Positions 24,738 through 33,701 of a stretch of 52,816 nucleotides of DNA are shown in pieces (position 1 is the stretch's first letter; each line of letters begins with the position of its first letter). The stretch is from Nitrosotalea sp. GTDB lineage: Archaea; Thermoproteota; Nitrososphaeria; Nitrososphaerales; Nitrosopumilaceae. The translations under genes were made by a program, and so were the position numbers. The stretch spans positions 1 to 52,816 of the forward strand of contig JAHEXH010000004.1 in NCBI GenBank assembly GCA_023252235.1, written 5' to 3'. Below the pieces are notes generated by a model. It worked only from the letters and a program-made list of their open reading frames with translations, was not told the DNA's origin and did not search any database.

Positions 24738-24914
24738 AAAATTAAGGCAAATGAAATTTTTCCAAGTTATTAGATTTATTCTGTTGCTGGCTGGATCCCT
24801 TCGTCTACATCTCCAGTAGCAATGCGTCCACCTACTAGTGTGATTTTTATTTTTTTTACCGTATAAAATCTCTACTTGATTATCTTCCCCCGCTTCTCAA
24901 TAATTGAAAAATTA

Positions 24915-24961
24915 GCTGTTTCCACGTCTGAAACAGCCGTTCCGCTATGTGTTCCGCTATG
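24915..24961. promoter_or_regulatory. Inverted repeat plus direct repeats upstream of the winged-helix gene
   Basis: GCTGTTTC (24915-24922) and GAAACAGC (24930-24937) form a perfect 8-bp inverted repeat. Immediately after come two direct copies of GTTCCGCTATG (24939-24949 and 24951-24961), spaced 12 bp start to start. They end about 45 bp before the start of the winged-helix gene at 25008, so they may be operator sites, possibly autoregulatory. Confidence 0.5.
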
Positions 24962-25007
24962 GAATTTCATGCTGTCCCTGATAAAACATTGATTCCATAA
25001 CATATCC

Positions 25008-25295
25008 ATGTCAAAACAACAATACAGGTCAGAAATGGGCATCATTGCCGATATTCTTGGTGTAACTATGGATGGCGGAACACAAGGAGTAATTGTATCT
25101 GCCATATCCCGAAGGGCAAATCTATCACATTATGCTGTGCTTGAGAAATGCCAGAAATTGATAGATGCAGGATTGGTAGAATCAATGAAAGCTGAAAGAA
25201 ACAGGCTATTTAGAGTTACAGAGAAGGGAATAAGATTCTTCCAAGAATTCCAAAGATTCCAAGGTGTGATGCAGGGATTCAACCTCAGGTATTAG
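25008..25295 (+). CDS. Small winged-helix DNA-binding protein
   Basis: A 95-residue protein with the archaeal winged-helix fold of the COG3432 type. The first helices carry MGIIADILGV, the recognition region ISRRANLSHYAVLEKCQKL (about 36-54), then GLV and a wing RNRLFRVTEKG (about 69-79). The family regulates transcription in archaea. The next gene follows 2 bp later in this annotation's longest frame (25298), or about 90 bp later from the more likely start at 25385, so co-transcription is likely. Unusual repeats upstream could be its operator. Confidence 0.78.
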   Translation: MSKQQYRSEMGIIADILGVTMDGGTQGVIVSAISRRANLSHYAVLEKCQKLIDAGLVESMKAERNRLFRVTEKGIRFFQEFQRFQGVMQGFNLRY

Positions 25296-25384
25296 CAATG
25301 CCTCAGGAATACCAAGTGATTGAGGTACAGGAAGTATTACCGGAAGGAATGCTTTTTGTAAGGATCAATTGTATTCTCACAACA

Positions 25385-26500
25385 ATGGTTAGAGCCCCAG
25401 TTATAGTGGCATGCTTTGTTTTACTTGCTCTCTCTTCCTTTGTCCAGTATGCTATAGGTAGCCAAAAAGTTCTTGATCTTACAATATATGCAGATGGCAC
25501 TACTCATATTTTTTATCAAACTGATGTGGATTCACAATCCCCTGATTTTACTCTGAATCTATATGGTAAGAGTATTGAAAATCTTGTTGTACAAGATGAA
25601 AATGGAACATTACTTTCAAGTAAAGTAAATGAAAATGCTGTAACAGTCGAAACTCTAGGATCTTCTGCTATTAAGGTAGATTATGATACCCAGGATTTAA
25701 TCTCAAAGAATGGAAAGACTTGGACTTTTCATGTAGATTCACCTATTGATTATTCTATACTTTTACCAAAAAACACAGTAATTGTGGGAATGAATGCCTC
25801 TCCATTAAACATGCAAGTAATTGACGATCAATCTCTTATATCATTACCAAGCGGTTCATCAGAAATTAATTATGTTTTTGGTATATTTGGAACAAGTCAG
25901 ACTGCTAATTTAGCAATTCAAAAAGCTGAAAATTTTATTAGCGCTATAAACTCTACAGGTGTAAAAACTCCTATGGCACTGGCAAAACTTGATGAGGCTA
26001 AATTAAATTTCAATCAGGGAAAATATTCTGATGCTGAATCCCTTGCCAACTCCGCAAAGAATCTTGCCCTTCAAGAACAACAAACTAGTGGTAATTCCAT
26101 ACCGAAGAGTTCGTCTGATAGTTTACCAATTTCTCTTTTGATTGTAGTGAGCATTATTGTAGCAGGAACAACTGTATTCATAATCATGAAAAAAACAAGA
26201 TCCTCAAACATGATTATGTCTTCAAATAAAATTCCAAATAATAATTACATTTCTCCAGACAAGGAAACAATTTACAAACTCAAACCCGAATTACGTCAAG
26301 ATGACAAGGATATTGTAGCATTTATTTCTGAAAAAGGAGGTCAAGTATACGAAAGTGAATTACGCAAGAAATTCCTGATGCCACGTACAACAATGTGGCG
26401 TGCTGTAAAACGACTTGAAAGAGAAGATATTGTTGAAATAGAAAAAGTTGATCAACAAAATCTCATTAAACTTCGAAAAATTGAGGAGGATCAGAAATGA
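25385..26500 (+). CDS. Membrane-tethered winged-helix regulator with extracellular domain
   Basis: A protein of about 371 residues from ATG 25385. A signal peptide (VRAPVIVACFVLLALSSFV) leads to an extracellular beta-rich domain (about 30-175) and a helical part (about 180-235), then one membrane helix (LPISLLIVVSIIVAGTTVFI) and a cytoplasmic winged helix (about 320-365; ESELRKKFLMPRTTMWRAVK is the recognition region). This is the layout of COG2512 membrane-bound regulators. The long frame back to 25298 adds 29 residues before the signal peptide and overlaps the promoter side. It overlaps the next secreted-protein gene by 4 bp, so the two are coupled. Confidence 0.82.
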   Translation: MVRAPVIVACFVLLALSSFVQYAIGSQKVLDLTIYADGTTHIFYQTDVDSQSPDFTLNLYGKSIENLVVQDENGTLLSSKVNENAVTVETLGSSAIKVDYDTQDLISKNGKTWTFHVDSPIDYSILLPKNTVIVGMNASPLNMQVIDDQSLISLPSGSSEINYVFGIFGTSQTANLAIQKAENFISAINSTGVKTPMALAKLDEAKLNFNQGKYSDAESLANSAKNLALQEQQTSGNSIPKSSSDSLPISLLIVVSIIVAGTTVFIIMKKTRSSNMIMSSNKIPNNNYISPDKETIYKLKPELRQDDKDIVAFISEKGGQVYESELRKKFLMPRTTMWRAVKRLEREDIVEIEKVDQQNLIKLRKIEEDQK

Positions 26501-27678
26501 AGGTTTTAGCAATTATTCTATTGGTTCTAGTTGGAACATTAATGTTGAATGGACCGATTCAATCCTATGCCGATCCCCAACTTGATACATTGGTGAATAT
26601 TGCTATGCAAGCAAGAAATAATCTAAACATCAACATATCGCAAATTACTAATATTCCTATTGAAATTATCCAAATATACAAACAAGGATCTGATGAAACA
26701 GACGCCTTAACTAAAGCTGTAAATCAGCAGAATGTCACATCAGCACGACAACATTTCCTTTCTGCCATGAAATTCTTCAAATCCACAAATGACAAGATCA
26801 ATTCTCTTAATACAACAGAAGCAAATGATCAACAACGAACAAATGTAATGAAATTGCAAAGTGAAATTACAAGAATAGAAAAGATTGGAGAACGATTAAG
26901 AACTATAGCAATAACAAACCATGCAGATTTTAACTTTACACAATTTGATCAATCAATTCAGAAAGCAAAACAAGATCTTGACAATGGTAAAGTTGATGAT
27001 GCATTAAAATCAATTCAGATTTCAAATCAGTTTATGATTGATGCTCATCATTCTCTTGCAACAATTGCGGAGAAAAGAACCACTGATAGAGCCAAAGATT
27101 TCACCGAGAAGCAAATTGAAACACTTAACAAAACAGGAGATCTTAATATCTCTAAAAATCCAGTGATACAAACTCCAAGAATTGCCTCCATGCCTGTTAC
27201 TAGTAATAATGTGACATCTGAGGAAAACCCGATGGAAATGATTGCAAAAATAAGAAAACTCATCTCAGAAGGTAATGTTGATGAAGCTTTGAAAGTGATG
27301 AAATCACTTAAGACATATCAAAATGAAAAATCAAAAACTAGTGAAAGTTTACCACAAACCACACCACAAATTAGTACAAATATGCAAAATAATACTGAAG
27401 TAACTGTAAATCCTGACGCAATCACTCCGCCATCAAATATTACAATATCTAATCCTATCAAGCCCGATTCATCTTATTCTGATCATAGTAGGACAAACAG
27501 TGATGGTATAGAAACTAACAAAACAGAATCTAAAGTAATACCTCATGGAAATATTGACACAGAGCAACAAAGCAAAGTCAAAAAGGACAACAATCCTGAA
27601 AAAAAATATTTTGAAAAACAACAAAGTGAAAAAAGAAACCACAAAGATAACTCTCAATCTGAAAACGACCATGAATAA
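26497..27678 (+). CDS. Secreted helical protein coupled to the membrane regulator
   Basis: A 393-residue exported protein. The signal peptide (KVLAIILLVLVGTLMLNGPI) is cleaved near SYA-DPQ at about residue 26. Residues about 27-200 are helical and TPR-like, with repeated segments such as FLSAMKFFKSTNDKIN and ALKSIQISNQFMI. Residues 240-270 have another helical repeat, and the last 110 residues are low-complexity, rich in Asn, Ser, Lys and Glu. No domain is recognised. The 4-bp overlap with the membrane regulator suggests that it is a ligand, inhibitor or partner of that receptor outside the cell. Confidence 0.65.
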   Translation: MKVLAIILLVLVGTLMLNGPIQSYADPQLDTLVNIAMQARNNLNINISQITNIPIEIIQIYKQGSDETDALTKAVNQQNVTSARQHFLSAMKFFKSTNDKINSLNTTEANDQQRTNVMKLQSEITRIEKIGERLRTIAITNHADFNFTQFDQSIQKAKQDLDNGKVDDALKSIQISNQFMIDAHHSLATIAEKRTTDRAKDFTEKQIETLNKTGDLNISKNPVIQTPRIASMPVTSNNVTSEENPMEMIAKIRKLISEGNVDEALKVMKSLKTYQNEKSKTSESLPQTTPQISTNMQNNTEVTVNPDAITPPSNITISNPIKPDSSYSDHSRTNSDGIETNKTESKVIPHGNIDTEQQSKVKKDNNPEKKYFEKQQSEKRNHKDNSQSENDHE

Positions 27679-27746
27679 ATCTCAGATATGAATTTGGCTC
27701 AAAGATTACATAAAATTCATATAGATTTTTACTAGAATCAAAAGAT

Positions 27747-27944
27747 ATGACTTCAAAGCAAATTTCTGCAGGCGTGGGAATCCCAATGATCGTAGTTGGT
27801 ATCATACTTGCTTTCCTTTTAGCACCTATACAGGCTGATCTGAAAGATACAGTGGAATTTGTAGGAAGTCTTATTGGAATACTCGGTGTCATAATTTTCA
27901 TAGCAGGGTTATTTTCAAGGAAAGTACCTCAAATTACATCCTAA
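27747..27944 (+). CDS. Small membrane protein with two helices
   Basis: A 65-residue protein with two hydrophobic helices (about 9-27 and 36-56), a short acidic loop between them and a basic C-terminal tail. It resembles other small two-helix thaumarchaeal proteins, without a named family. It ends 4 bp inside the convergent NHL protein gene. Confidence 0.6.
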   Translation: MTSKQISAGVGIPMIVVGIILAFLLAPIQADLKDTVEFVGSLIGILGVIIFIAGLFSRKVPQITS

Positions 27945-30403
27945 ATTTTTATAATTTCTATTGAGAGAAGATATTCAATAGACCTGAAGAAGGTCTGATC
28001 ATCAATCTTATCTGTAGCCCATAACTGTGCATTTTTCTTTACCCACTCAGGAATTTTTACTGAATCTTCTGATGTTAGTGGTATACGATCAATTTTACCT
28101 GCAGACCATAACTGTATGTCTTTCTTTAACTGTTCAACTTTTGCTGAAGAATTTTCTGGAATGGAATCATATCCTGATGTTGGTGGTATTTGGATTAATC
28201 CTTGTTTTATGATATATTTTACAGCAAGGGCAAAATCTGATTTATCTAATGCTCCTTCTGACCACCATATGGCATTTTTCTTTACCCAATTCGGTAATAC
28301 GACACCTCCACCAGGATTATTCATTACAAATTTCTGTACTGTACCTTGATTTTTATCAACTACGTAAAAGTTGTTTAAAGTGTCTATTGCAAGACCTGCA
28401 GGAGCATCAAGTTCTCCCTCTCCAATTTCAGATCCCCAACTGAAAATAAAGTTTCCATTAGGATCAAATTTCTGTATTAGATGAGATCCCGAATCTGCCA
28501 CATATAGATAATTACTCGCATCAACTACAATTGCAGATGGTTGGTTGAATCTACCATTCTCTGTTCCATTAGAGCCATAGGAATTTATGAAATTTCCTAT
28601 GCTAGAATATTTTAGAATTTTATTATTAGTTGAGATGACATAAAAATTATTGTTGGAATCAAATGTTATGGCTTTCATACCCAAACTTCCTATCTCTTTT
28701 CCTTCTGCTAATGCTGGATGAATCTCATCTTTATAGCTACCAAGAGGATCAAATACTTGAATCACATTTCGTTCAGAATCTGCAACAAAAAGATTTCCAT
28801 ATTTATCAGAACTCATAGAAACTGGAGTGTGAAACATTCCGCTCTGATCTCCATATGTACCCCAAGAATAAACAAAATTTCCATTTTTATCAAATATCTG
28901 AATTCTTGAATTCCCTGTATCTAATACGTAAACATATTTTTCATTAACAAAAACTCCTAAGGGATGTCTGAATTCGCCTTTTGATGAACCAAGAGTTCCA
29001 AATGTAAGACGCAAATTACCTTTAGAATCAAATTTCTTTATTTGGGAATTCCCAGAGTCTGCTACGTAAATATTGTTGTCTGAATCAATAGCGATATCTG
29101 TTGGAAAACTGAATTTTGAATTAATACTAGAAGGATATTTTGGTATAATAAATTGTCCTGAATTCAGTAACTCGTTATCTTCTCTAATTTCTCCCCCAAC
29201 ATAAAATGTTGAAGATTTCACTATGCCTTCATAATTTACGTAGAATTGCCATCTTCCTACCTGATCATTTGTAGCTATCTTGTGAGGTATAATTACATCA
29301 TTTAGGGAAACTGGAATGGAAATTAGTCCATGACTTGTTCCTTGAGGGTCAGTTGTCCATGAAGTTATTGAATTTGCAATGATATCTGATGTGTATACTC
29401 TAGCTTCAACTATCTCACCTTTTCTATAATTCCATTTGTTAAGATATACATCCAGATCAATCTTTGGTAATTCATTATTGTTGACAACAACTTTGAAAGT
29501 TCCAGTATTCTTTACTCCTGCATACTGGACATTGAATTTGTAAACTCCTATTTTTTTAGTTATGTCTTTTAATGATAATTTACTATATGCAGAATTTACA
29601 GGAAATTTTATGCTAGTTGTATTTCCTGATGGATCTGTTATTGTTATAACTCCAGTAGATTCCTTGACTCTTGTAACAAGAAGATCTAGCACAACATCAT
29701 CCCCTGGATAATACGTGGATGCCTTAGATTGTACTGATACCTCCATTAACTTTCGTATATCGCCTAAAAGAAATGGTATGTTAACAATTGAATTGAAGTA
29801 TTGAATTTTTAGGTTGTATAATCCATTTAGATTGTATTTAGCTAGTTGAATCATTGGAAAATGATATACTGTACTAGGTTGAGTTGCCTTAATCTCAATC
29901 TCCTTAACAAATACTGTTTTTCCAGCCTTGTCATAAAAATTCAGATAAAAATACTGTGCAAACTTAGCATCAGGAACATAATATGATGTTGTGATGTTTA
30001 TCTTCATTATATCAGGTTCATGGTATAGTGATTTGTCTGTGAATACTGCCAAATTAAGAGAATTGACTTTGAAATGAACCGTTTGATTACTATCTTCATA
30101 TAGGTAACTAATAGACCATGGTCCAAATTCATTATCAAATGCATCTCGTATAATTTGGTGAACTGTTTTTTCTGCCTTTACTTGCTGATCAACTGTTCCA
30201 GATATTATCGAATTATCTGGTCTATGAGCTACCCATTTTATGGGACCGCCATTATATCCATGAATTGCAAGATTTACCTTTATCCAATCGTTTGGACCAA
30301 ATTCTTGTTGTTGAGGAATAGCATTTATTGTTAAGGCACTTGCATTTTGACAAGTGACAAAAGCCAAGATTGCAATCAGCAATATGGAAATTAGTCTTTT
30401 CAC
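27941..30403 (-). CDS. Secreted NHL-repeat beta-propeller protein
   Basis: An 820-residue exported protein. The signal peptide (RLISILLIAILAFVTC) is followed by several beta-sandwich-like domains (about 30-410), then an NHL-repeat propeller (about 425-690) with recurring units such as NIYVADSGNSQIKKFDSKGN and YLYVADSGSHLIQKFDPNGN. The C-terminus has two copies of a W-x-K-K-N-A-x-x-W helical motif (IPEWVKKNAQLWATDKID is the last) found in many thaumarchaeal secreted proteins. It is divergent from queE. A role in cell-surface binding or adhesion is inferred from the fold only. Confidence 0.85.
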   Translation of the reverse strand: MKRLISILLIAILAFVTCQNASALTINAIPQQQEFGPNDWIKVNLAIHGYNGGPIKWVAHRPDNSIISGTVDQQVKAEKTVHQIIRDAFDNEFGPWSISYLYEDSNQTVHFKVNSLNLAVFTDKSLYHEPDIMKINITTSYYVPDAKFAQYFYLNFYDKAGKTVFVKEIEIKATQPSTVYHFPMIQLAKYNLNGLYNLKIQYFNSIVNIPFLLGDIRKLMEVSVQSKASTYYPGDDVVLDLLVTRVKESTGVITITDPSGNTTSIKFPVNSAYSKLSLKDITKKIGVYKFNVQYAGVKNTGTFKVVVNNNELPKIDLDVYLNKWNYRKGEIVEARVYTSDIIANSITSWTTDPQGTSHGLISIPVSLNDVIIPHKIATNDQVGRWQFYVNYEGIVKSSTFYVGGEIREDNELLNSGQFIIPKYPSSINSKFSFPTDIAIDSDNNIYVADSGNSQIKKFDSKGNLRLTFGTLGSSKGEFRHPLGVFVNEKYVYVLDTGNSRIQIFDKNGNFVYSWGTYGDQSGMFHTPVSMSSDKYGNLFVADSERNVIQVFDPLGSYKDEIHPALAEGKEIGSLGMKAITFDSNNNFYVISTNNKILKYSSIGNFINSYGSNGTENGRFNQPSAIVVDASNYLYVADSGSHLIQKFDPNGNFIFSWGSEIGEGELDAPAGLAIDTLNNFYVVDKNQGTVQKFVMNNPGGGVVLPNWVKKNAIWWSEGALDKSDFALAVKYIIKQGLIQIPPTSGYDSIPENSSAKVEQLKKDIQLWSAGKIDRIPLTSEDSVKIPEWVKKNAQLWATDKIDDQTFFRSIEYLLSIEIIKI

Positions 30404-30501
30404 TACTGATTATCAATCTTTAATGAGTTAATTACTTTGGCAAAAAATCATTCATAAGAAGATCCAATTAAATAAATAATGAACAGGTACAGATCGAATA
30501 C

Positions 30502-31215
30502 TTGAACGTAAGACTTTATGAAATATTCACATCTGTCGAAGGAGAAGGAATCTTGTATGGTACCAAAACTCTATTTGTGAGGTTATCCGGTTGTCCTTTC
30601 AAGTGCTTTTATTGTGATACCAAAGATGCACTCCCAATGAATTCAGGAAAAGAATATTCAATTAGTAAAGCAAAAGAGATAATCAAGAAGAGTCTAAAGA
30701 AAAATACGTACAAGGTCAATTTTACAGGTGGGGATCCGCTGGCTCAATCTAATGCAGTAGCAGAATTAGCAAAATTTGTTCAAGGAAAAAAAATTCCTAC
30801 ATATTTAGAATCATCCTGTTATGATTCCTCAAAGTTTTCACAAGTTCTTCCTTATATGGATTTTATAAAAATTGAATTCAAAACTCCGGAATCTGGTTTT
30901 GTTGATACCAAACATTATTCTAAACTTTTAGAAAATGAACTTGAGTGTCTTAGAATAGCTAAAAAATCAAAAAAAATCGCGTACATCAAAGTAGTAATAA
31001 GTTCAAAGACTCAGCTGAGTTCATTTAAGCAACTTCTTAGAAAAATATTCAAAATTATATCCAAGACAGAACTTGCAGGATTTATAATACAGCCTACGTA
31101 TGGTATATCAGAGCCTAGTTTGGAACAACTATTCAGCTTTTATGATGCAGTTTATACTTACTATGATCAAGTTAGAATAGTACCACAGCTACACAAGTTC
31201 ATAGGTGCACCATGA
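30502..31215 (+). CDS. queE: 7-carboxy-7-deazaguanine synthase QueE (radical SAM)
   Basis: A 237-residue radical SAM enzyme that converts 6-carboxytetrahydropterin to 7-carboxy-7-deazaguanine on the way to preQ0 and archaeosine. The cluster motif is C31-x3-C35-x2-C38 (GCPFKCFYCDT). The N-terminal YEIFTSVEGEG and the NFTGGDPL segment near 75-82 match QueE. The start is TTG 30502. It overlaps the FolE-type gene by 4 bp; queC is close by on the other strand. Together they supply most of the preQ0 pathway. Confidence 0.9.
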   Translation: MNVRLYEIFTSVEGEGILYGTKTLFVRLSGCPFKCFYCDTKDALPMNSGKEYSISKAKEIIKKSLKKNTYKVNFTGGDPLAQSNAVAELAKFVQGKKIPTYLESSCYDSSKFSQVLPYMDFIKIEFKTPESGFVDTKHYSKLLENELECLRIAKKSKKIAYIKVVISSKTQLSSFKQLLRKIFKIISKTELAGFIIQPTYGISEPSLEQLFSFYDAVYTYYDQVRIVPQLHKFIGAP

Positions 31216-31775
31216 TGAATAAAGATAGAGTAAAACGACTAGTCAGAGAAATAATTGCAGAGATAGGTGAAGATCCAACAAGAGAAGGTCTAGTAGATAC
31301 ACCAAGCAGAATAGCCGATATGTATGAAGAAATCTTCAAGGGATACGAAGGAGAGTCAGAACTATCCGTAAAATTTTCTGAGGATTCTGATATTGTAATT
31401 GCAAAAGATATCCAATTTTATTCTATGTGTGAGCATCACATGTTGCCATTCTACGGAAAAATAAGTGTGGCATATGCACCAGACGGTAAAGTATTTGGAA
31501 TATCCAAATTGGTGCGCCTTGTGGAGAAATATTCTGCTAGATTGCAAATACAAGAGCGAATTACAAAAAATATAGCTGATGAACTATACTCTGAAGGAGT
31601 CAAAGGTGTAATTGTAATTGCAGAAGGTGAACATCTCTGTATGAAAATGCGAGGAGTAAGAAATGATGCTATAGTGACAACAATAGCGTCAAGAGGAATT
31701 TATGATAAAAAAGAAGCTAGATCAGACGTTCTTAATTTAATATACAGTGGAAAATCCAAGCCAAATGTTATCTAA
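31212..31775 (+). CDS. folE: GTP cyclohydrolase I (FolE type)
   Basis: A 187-residue enzyme producing 7,8-dihydroneopterin triphosphate from GTP. It has the DPTREGLVDTPSRIADMYEE entry motif (about 20-39), the zinc-binding SMCEHHMLPF near 71-80, GKVFGISKL, and EGEHLCMKMRG with the second cysteine. These are FolE type, unlike the MptA enzyme of many archaea. Translational overlap with queE ties its product to preQ0/archaeosine synthesis. Confidence 0.93.
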   Translation: MMNKDRVKRLVREIIAEIGEDPTREGLVDTPSRIADMYEEIFKGYEGESELSVKFSEDSDIVIAKDIQFYSMCEHHMLPFYGKISVAYAPDGKVFGISKLVRLVEKYSARLQIQERITKNIADELYSEGVKGVIVIAEGEHLCMKMRGVRNDAIVTTIASRGIYDKKEARSDVLNLIYSGKSKPNVI

Positions 31776-31814
31776 TCTAAAAAATTAAATAATAACATCT
31801 AATGCAGCACAGAT

Positions 31815-32069
31815 GTGGGAGCACACAACAACATACATGTTCCAAAAGAGTCTTGGCCTGCCTTTATGTGGTATGCCATAGAATTTTTCATCGCACTTGG
31901 AGCTGGACTAGGAATTTCCCTGAATTCCATGGACTATCTCAAGAAAATGGGTTTTAATGATTCCATGACAACATGGGCATTTTGGGGAATCGTAGGTGTT
32001 GTGTTTCTAGTCTATTATCTAATTATAAGACCTATCATACTTAAAAAACCAATATTATCTAAAATTTAG
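31815..32069 (+). CDS. Small membrane protein with two helices
   Basis: An 84-residue protein with two membrane helices (about 18-37 and 52-71) and a basic C-terminal tail. The start is GTG 31815. It ends 4 bp inside the convergent queC gene. Unknown family; its aromatic-rich first helix (WPAFMWYAIEFF) hints at a subunit-like membrane protein, but I cannot name it. Confidence 0.6.
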   Translation: MGAHNNIHVPKESWPAFMWYAIEFFIALGAGLGISLNSMDYLKKMGFNDSMTTWAFWGIVGVVFLVYYLIIRPIILKKPILSKI

Positions 32070-32743
32070 AATCTTGTTGAATATTTGGTTTTATCCAAAA
32101 TCTTGGACTGACTAAATGCCAATTTTCTGTTGTTACAAGACTCACATTTTCCACAATGAATCTTGGTGCTTCCATAACAACTCCAACTTTTAAAAATATG
32201 CTCACCCAACTCTTCATATCCAGTCTTTAGAAGATCGCTCTTTGAAAGATTGTCCATGAATGGACTCCATATTCTTACCTTCTTTCTAAGACCCAGTTTT
32301 ATTCCATCGGTCTCTCCTTCATTCAAGGCCTTTGAAAGCAATCTTGCAAATGCCGGCCTACAGTCAGGATATCTCATATCTCCCAAATGGGCGCCATACG
32401 CAACAAGTTCAGCTTTTTTTGAAAATGCCCAAGCAGAAGCTATGCTAAGAAATATGGCATTTCTTATTGGAGCAACTATTGAATAATCAAATTTTGAAGG
32501 AATTTCTATTTTAGAATTAGTTAGGGCATTTGTTTTTTCATACAAATCTTTCATAAATCCTATGTCTACTACTTTGTGCTCTCTAAATTTTAGTAATTTC
32601 GAAAACTGTTGCGCAACTTTTACTTCCTTACCTGCTTTCTGACCATAAGAGAAAGTTATTCCATAAAGATCATATTGTTTTCTAAGATATGTAGCAGTAC
32701 ATACTGAATCCAAACCTCCGCTAAACACTATAACAGCTTTCAA
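32066..32743 (-). CDS. queC: 7-cyano-7-deazaguanine synthase QueC
   Basis: A 225-residue ATP-dependent enzyme converting 7-carboxy-7-deazaguanine to preQ0. The PP-loop is SGGLDS at 8-13. The C-terminal zinc site has CYGSTKIHCGKCESC. It complements queE and the FolE-type cyclohydrolase on the opposite strand. In archaea preQ0 is exchanged into tRNA position 15 and converted to archaeosine. The 6-carboxytetrahydropterin synthase (QueD) needed between FolE and QueE is not in this window. Confidence 0.94.
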   Translation of the reverse strand: MKAVIVFSGGLDSVCTATYLRKQYDLYGITFSYGQKAGKEVKVAQQFSKLLKFREHKVVDIGFMKDLYEKTNALTNSKIEIPSKFDYSIVAPIRNAIFLSIASAWAFSKKAELVAYGAHLGDMRYPDCRPAFARLLSKALNEGETDGIKLGLRKKVRIWSPFMDNLSKSDLLKTGYEELGEHIFKSWSCYGSTKIHCGKCESCNNRKLAFSQSKILDKTKYSTRF

Positions 32744-32781
32744 TTCGAAAACATTCCAATTAGACCAAATAAAATGTTTGA

Positions 32782-33609
32782 CTAGGCAATAGAGAGTAAT
32801 ACTGCTCCCGACAAAATCATGATAGATCCCATAATAACTCTGAGTATACTTCGCTTGTGAACTATTTCCTTAAAATACAAAACTCCCCAAGATACAGCAA
32901 AAAGTGTAGCTGTCTGAGAAATAGGATATGCAACAGTAATCCCTATCGAGGCTATTGCTATCAATACTGATAAACTTCCTAAATTAAATAAACTCCCAGA
33001 AACTATCCCAGCTATAACCTCTTTCTTAATCCATCTTCGTGATAGAAACAATAGAGGTACTCCAATTACAAAAATGGATAAGCTGGATGAAAAAAATCCT
33101 GATTGAAGAGTATGCGTTGCCTGCATTGGTATTACATACGAACCTCCTACAATACCTGAGGCTGCAGCAACAAAGTATCCTTTTCGTTGAACAACTGAGG
33201 CCTTTGCAGCACTTGCGACAAATGGTAAACCTGCTAATAGTAAACCAATTGCACCAATAGCTAATATCATGTAATTGAATTTCTCTTCAAAGAACAAAAC
33301 TCCCCAAAGGAATGAAACCAAAATACTAAAACCTGCCAGAAATGGAGAAGTTCTCGAAAGCCCTATTAATCTAACAGAATAAAGCGCAAGGATATTTCCT
33401 GCAGTCCATATTGCTCCGCTAAGAAGACCGCTAGGTAAAATCTCAAATCCCCAAAAAAAAGCAATTGGTATTGCAAAAAGAAGAACTCCTACTCCAGTAG
33501 ATCCTTGCAGCTGCCAAATGTCTGCAACGTTAACCTTTCTGACTGGAACAAAGAAAGTACCCCAACTAATAGCTGAACCAATAGCTGAAATCAAGCCAGA
33601 TGGATTCAA
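32782..33609 (-). CDS. DMT-superfamily membrane transporter (10 helices)
   Basis: A 275-residue membrane protein with ten predicted helices in two related halves. Motifs such as FLAGFSILVSFLWGVLFFEE (about 90-109) and SVLIAIASIGITVAYPI fit the drug/metabolite transporter superfamily, near the GRP/GlcU-RhaT and EamA groups. Substrate unknown. The gene has its own promoter and sits between queC and a divergent crotonase. Confidence 0.82.
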   Translation of the reverse strand: MNPSGLISAIGSAISWGTFFVPVRKVNVADIWQLQGSTGVGVLLFAIPIAFFWGFEILPSGLLSGAIWTAGNILALYSVRLIGLSRTSPFLAGFSILVSFLWGVLFFEEKFNYMILAIGAIGLLLAGLPFVASAAKASVVQRKGYFVAAASGIVGGSYVIPMQATHTLQSGFFSSSLSIFVIGVPLLFLSRRWIKKEVIAGIVSGSLFNLGSLSVLIAIASIGITVAYPISQTATLFAVSWGVLYFKEIVHKRSILRVIMGSIMILSGAVLLSIA

Positions 33610-33701
33610 AGTTGGTTTGACTGTAAGAATAGTAGTATAACTCGGTTTCTATTCCAAATGTATACTCTAAAGTTTAATTTCTGCCAAAATATTTTTCTTA
33701 T

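Noticed and set aside
24782-24862. Minus-strand open stretch ending in VGGRIATGDVDEGIQPATE
   Set aside because: It has no start codon, is closed upstream by TAG, and is too short to call a gene remnant with confidence.
25298-25384. N-terminal extension of the membrane-tethered regulator
   Set aside because: It would place 29 polar residues before a standard signal peptide starting at 25385.
30502-32743. Mobile or horizontally transferred island for the preQ0 genes
   Set aside because: Codon use and AT content look like the neighbours, and no transposase, integrase or repeats flank them.
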